Source: Whitmania pigra (lineage: Eukaryota > Annelida > Clitellata > Hirudinida > Haemopidae). Taken from it: 64,000 nucleotides of DNA. The DNA lies in NCBI GenBank assembly GCA_021613335.1, contig JAJTWR010000296.1, forward strand, positions 204,501-268,500, written 5' to 3'. Of this stretch, positions 63,109 to 64,000 are shown in pieces. The notes under the pieces are model-generated. The model saw only the letters and a list, made by a program, of their open reading frames with translations. It was not told the DNA's origin and did not search any database. Positions within the stretch are counted from its first letter, which is position 1. The number at the start of each line of letters is the position of its first letter. The translations under genes and the position numbers were made by a program.

Positions 63109-64000
63109 GTACAGAAACTATGAGGACACCCCATTATTTCTTGATAACTCGATGAAGAAAAATTTGATTTTCGGGAAATTGCAATATGTTATGTATTTAT
63201 ATATTTGTGATTACCTCTCAAATTTTCGTCAAAGTATGTTCATGCATTAATTTTAAAATTCCAAAACGTGATTTCAGGGCGTCCAGTAACCACGAAAGAC
63301 ACTTTTACTAATCGCCGAAAAATGACTAAAAAACCTTGTGAAAAACAAGAAAAAAGCTTATTAATAAGAAATAATGTTTAAAACTTTAAAACATCTGTTA
63401 TGCATTGATTTTATTAGGGTTTTCGAATTTTCTGTTCAGTTCTTTCCAGGCGCTGTCAAGGTAAGATTTTGAATGAAACTTCCTTCCATTGTTATAAACA
63501 AGTCTTGACAACATTTCCCAGACATTTTCATATAGGATTTAAGTCAGGGGAACAAGCTGGCCAACTCATAACTTTCAATGTTCTCCTCTGAAATAAAGTC
63601 TTTGTCAACTTGGAAGTGTGGATCGAGTCATTATCTTTCTGAAAAATAAAATTTCCTCCATAATGATTTTTCCCAAAAGGCAACAGATGATTTTCTAAAA
63701 TTAAAATGTAATCTACCGAAAACTGTCCCCCATCCAGAAAGGCTAATTCAGGCAATCCTTCACTGGAAATTCCTTCCCAAATCATCACCGATCCTGCTCC
63801 ATGATTTCGACTAAAAAATGTTTCTTTTTCTACTCTGAGGTCAGAACTGATGGCCATCAGGTCCATCCAGGTTAAATTTCTTCTCATTTGAAAAAATAAT
63901 ATTGCCCCAACAATCTCTGTTGCAGAGCATGGTTTTGGCCCATTCCACTCTTGCCAACTTGTGATGATTTTTAAGAGCTGGAATCTTTAATATTTTTTCA
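63109..64000 (-). mobile_element. Tc1/mariner-like transposon, truncated by the window edge
   Basis: The left boundary is proposed at GTCAGTACAGAAACTATGAGG (about 63106-63126), after TATA, which looks like a Tc1/mariner terminal repeat next to a TA target. The transposase lies on the minus strand. The partner terminus is outside the window, so the repeat cannot be verified. Confidence 0.6.
63398..64000 (-). pseudogene. Tc1/mariner transposase, frameshifted
   Basis: Readable pieces in order: HHKLARVEWAKTM, IIFSNEKKFNLDGPDGHQF, then a frame shift near 63840, KETFFSRNHGAGSVMIW, then FQKDNDSIHTSK and PACSPDLNPI. A further one-base shift near 63527 is followed by ENVWEMLSRLVYNNGRKF, and the frame ends at TAA 63398-63400. 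The first catalytic Asp of the DDE triad, usually in FSDEKKF, is Asn here. With two shifts and a lost catalytic residue the copy is dead. Confidence 0.85.

Overview
This is a window of animal nuclear DNA. It is AT-rich, full of microsatellites, and its genes are split by GT-AG introns into exons of about 50-400 bp. The protein families present (plasma-membrane Ca2+-ATPase, L1-type adhesion molecule, bestrophin, smgGDS, copine, SLC38A10-like transporter, taspase, PABPN1-like) are metazoan. Dense gene packing in one half, very long tri- and tetranucleotide arrays and the mix of transposon remnants suggest a lophotrochozoan invertebrate. An annelid such as a leech fits best, but this is inference and the sequence does not prove it.

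Layout. 1-6 kb: the 5' part of a plasma-membrane calcium ATPase gene on the minus strand, running off the left edge. 6-14 kb: intergenic sequence with simple repeats and no supportable gene. 14.0-16.6 kb: an intronless 836-residue HECT ubiquitin ligase of the TRIP12/Ufd4 type. 17.1-18.0 kb: a DNA-transposon insertion whose ends are arrays of short repeats, with hAT transposase debris inside. 20.8-40.2 kb: a large plus-strand gene assembled from at least twelve exons, encoding a secreted or surface L1-family protein (one Ig domain and six FN3 domains). Its introns hold very long (TGAG)n and (GGAT)n arrays and a decayed LINE.

41-59 kb is a compact housekeeping cluster: bestrophin (+), a smgGDS/RAP1GDS1 orthologue (-), copine (+), an SLC38A10-like transporter (+) and taspase-1 (-). 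Bestrophin and smgGDS converge tail to tail with 115 bp between stop codons. smgGDS and copine diverge from a shared 0.6 kb promoter interval. The transporter and taspase-1 converge. 59-63 kb: a minus-strand tandem family of intronless PABPN1-like RNA-binding genes (three full copies and one deletion derivative). The right edge is a broken Tc1/mariner transposon.

The genes do not form one pathway. The cluster is a typical invertebrate gene-dense block. Exon models were built by eye from protein conservation, splice dinucleotides and phase continuity. For the multi-exon genes from the L1-like gene to taspase-1, every junction preserves frame through to a stop codon, which is the main reason for confidence. 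No tRNA, rRNA or CRISPR was found.
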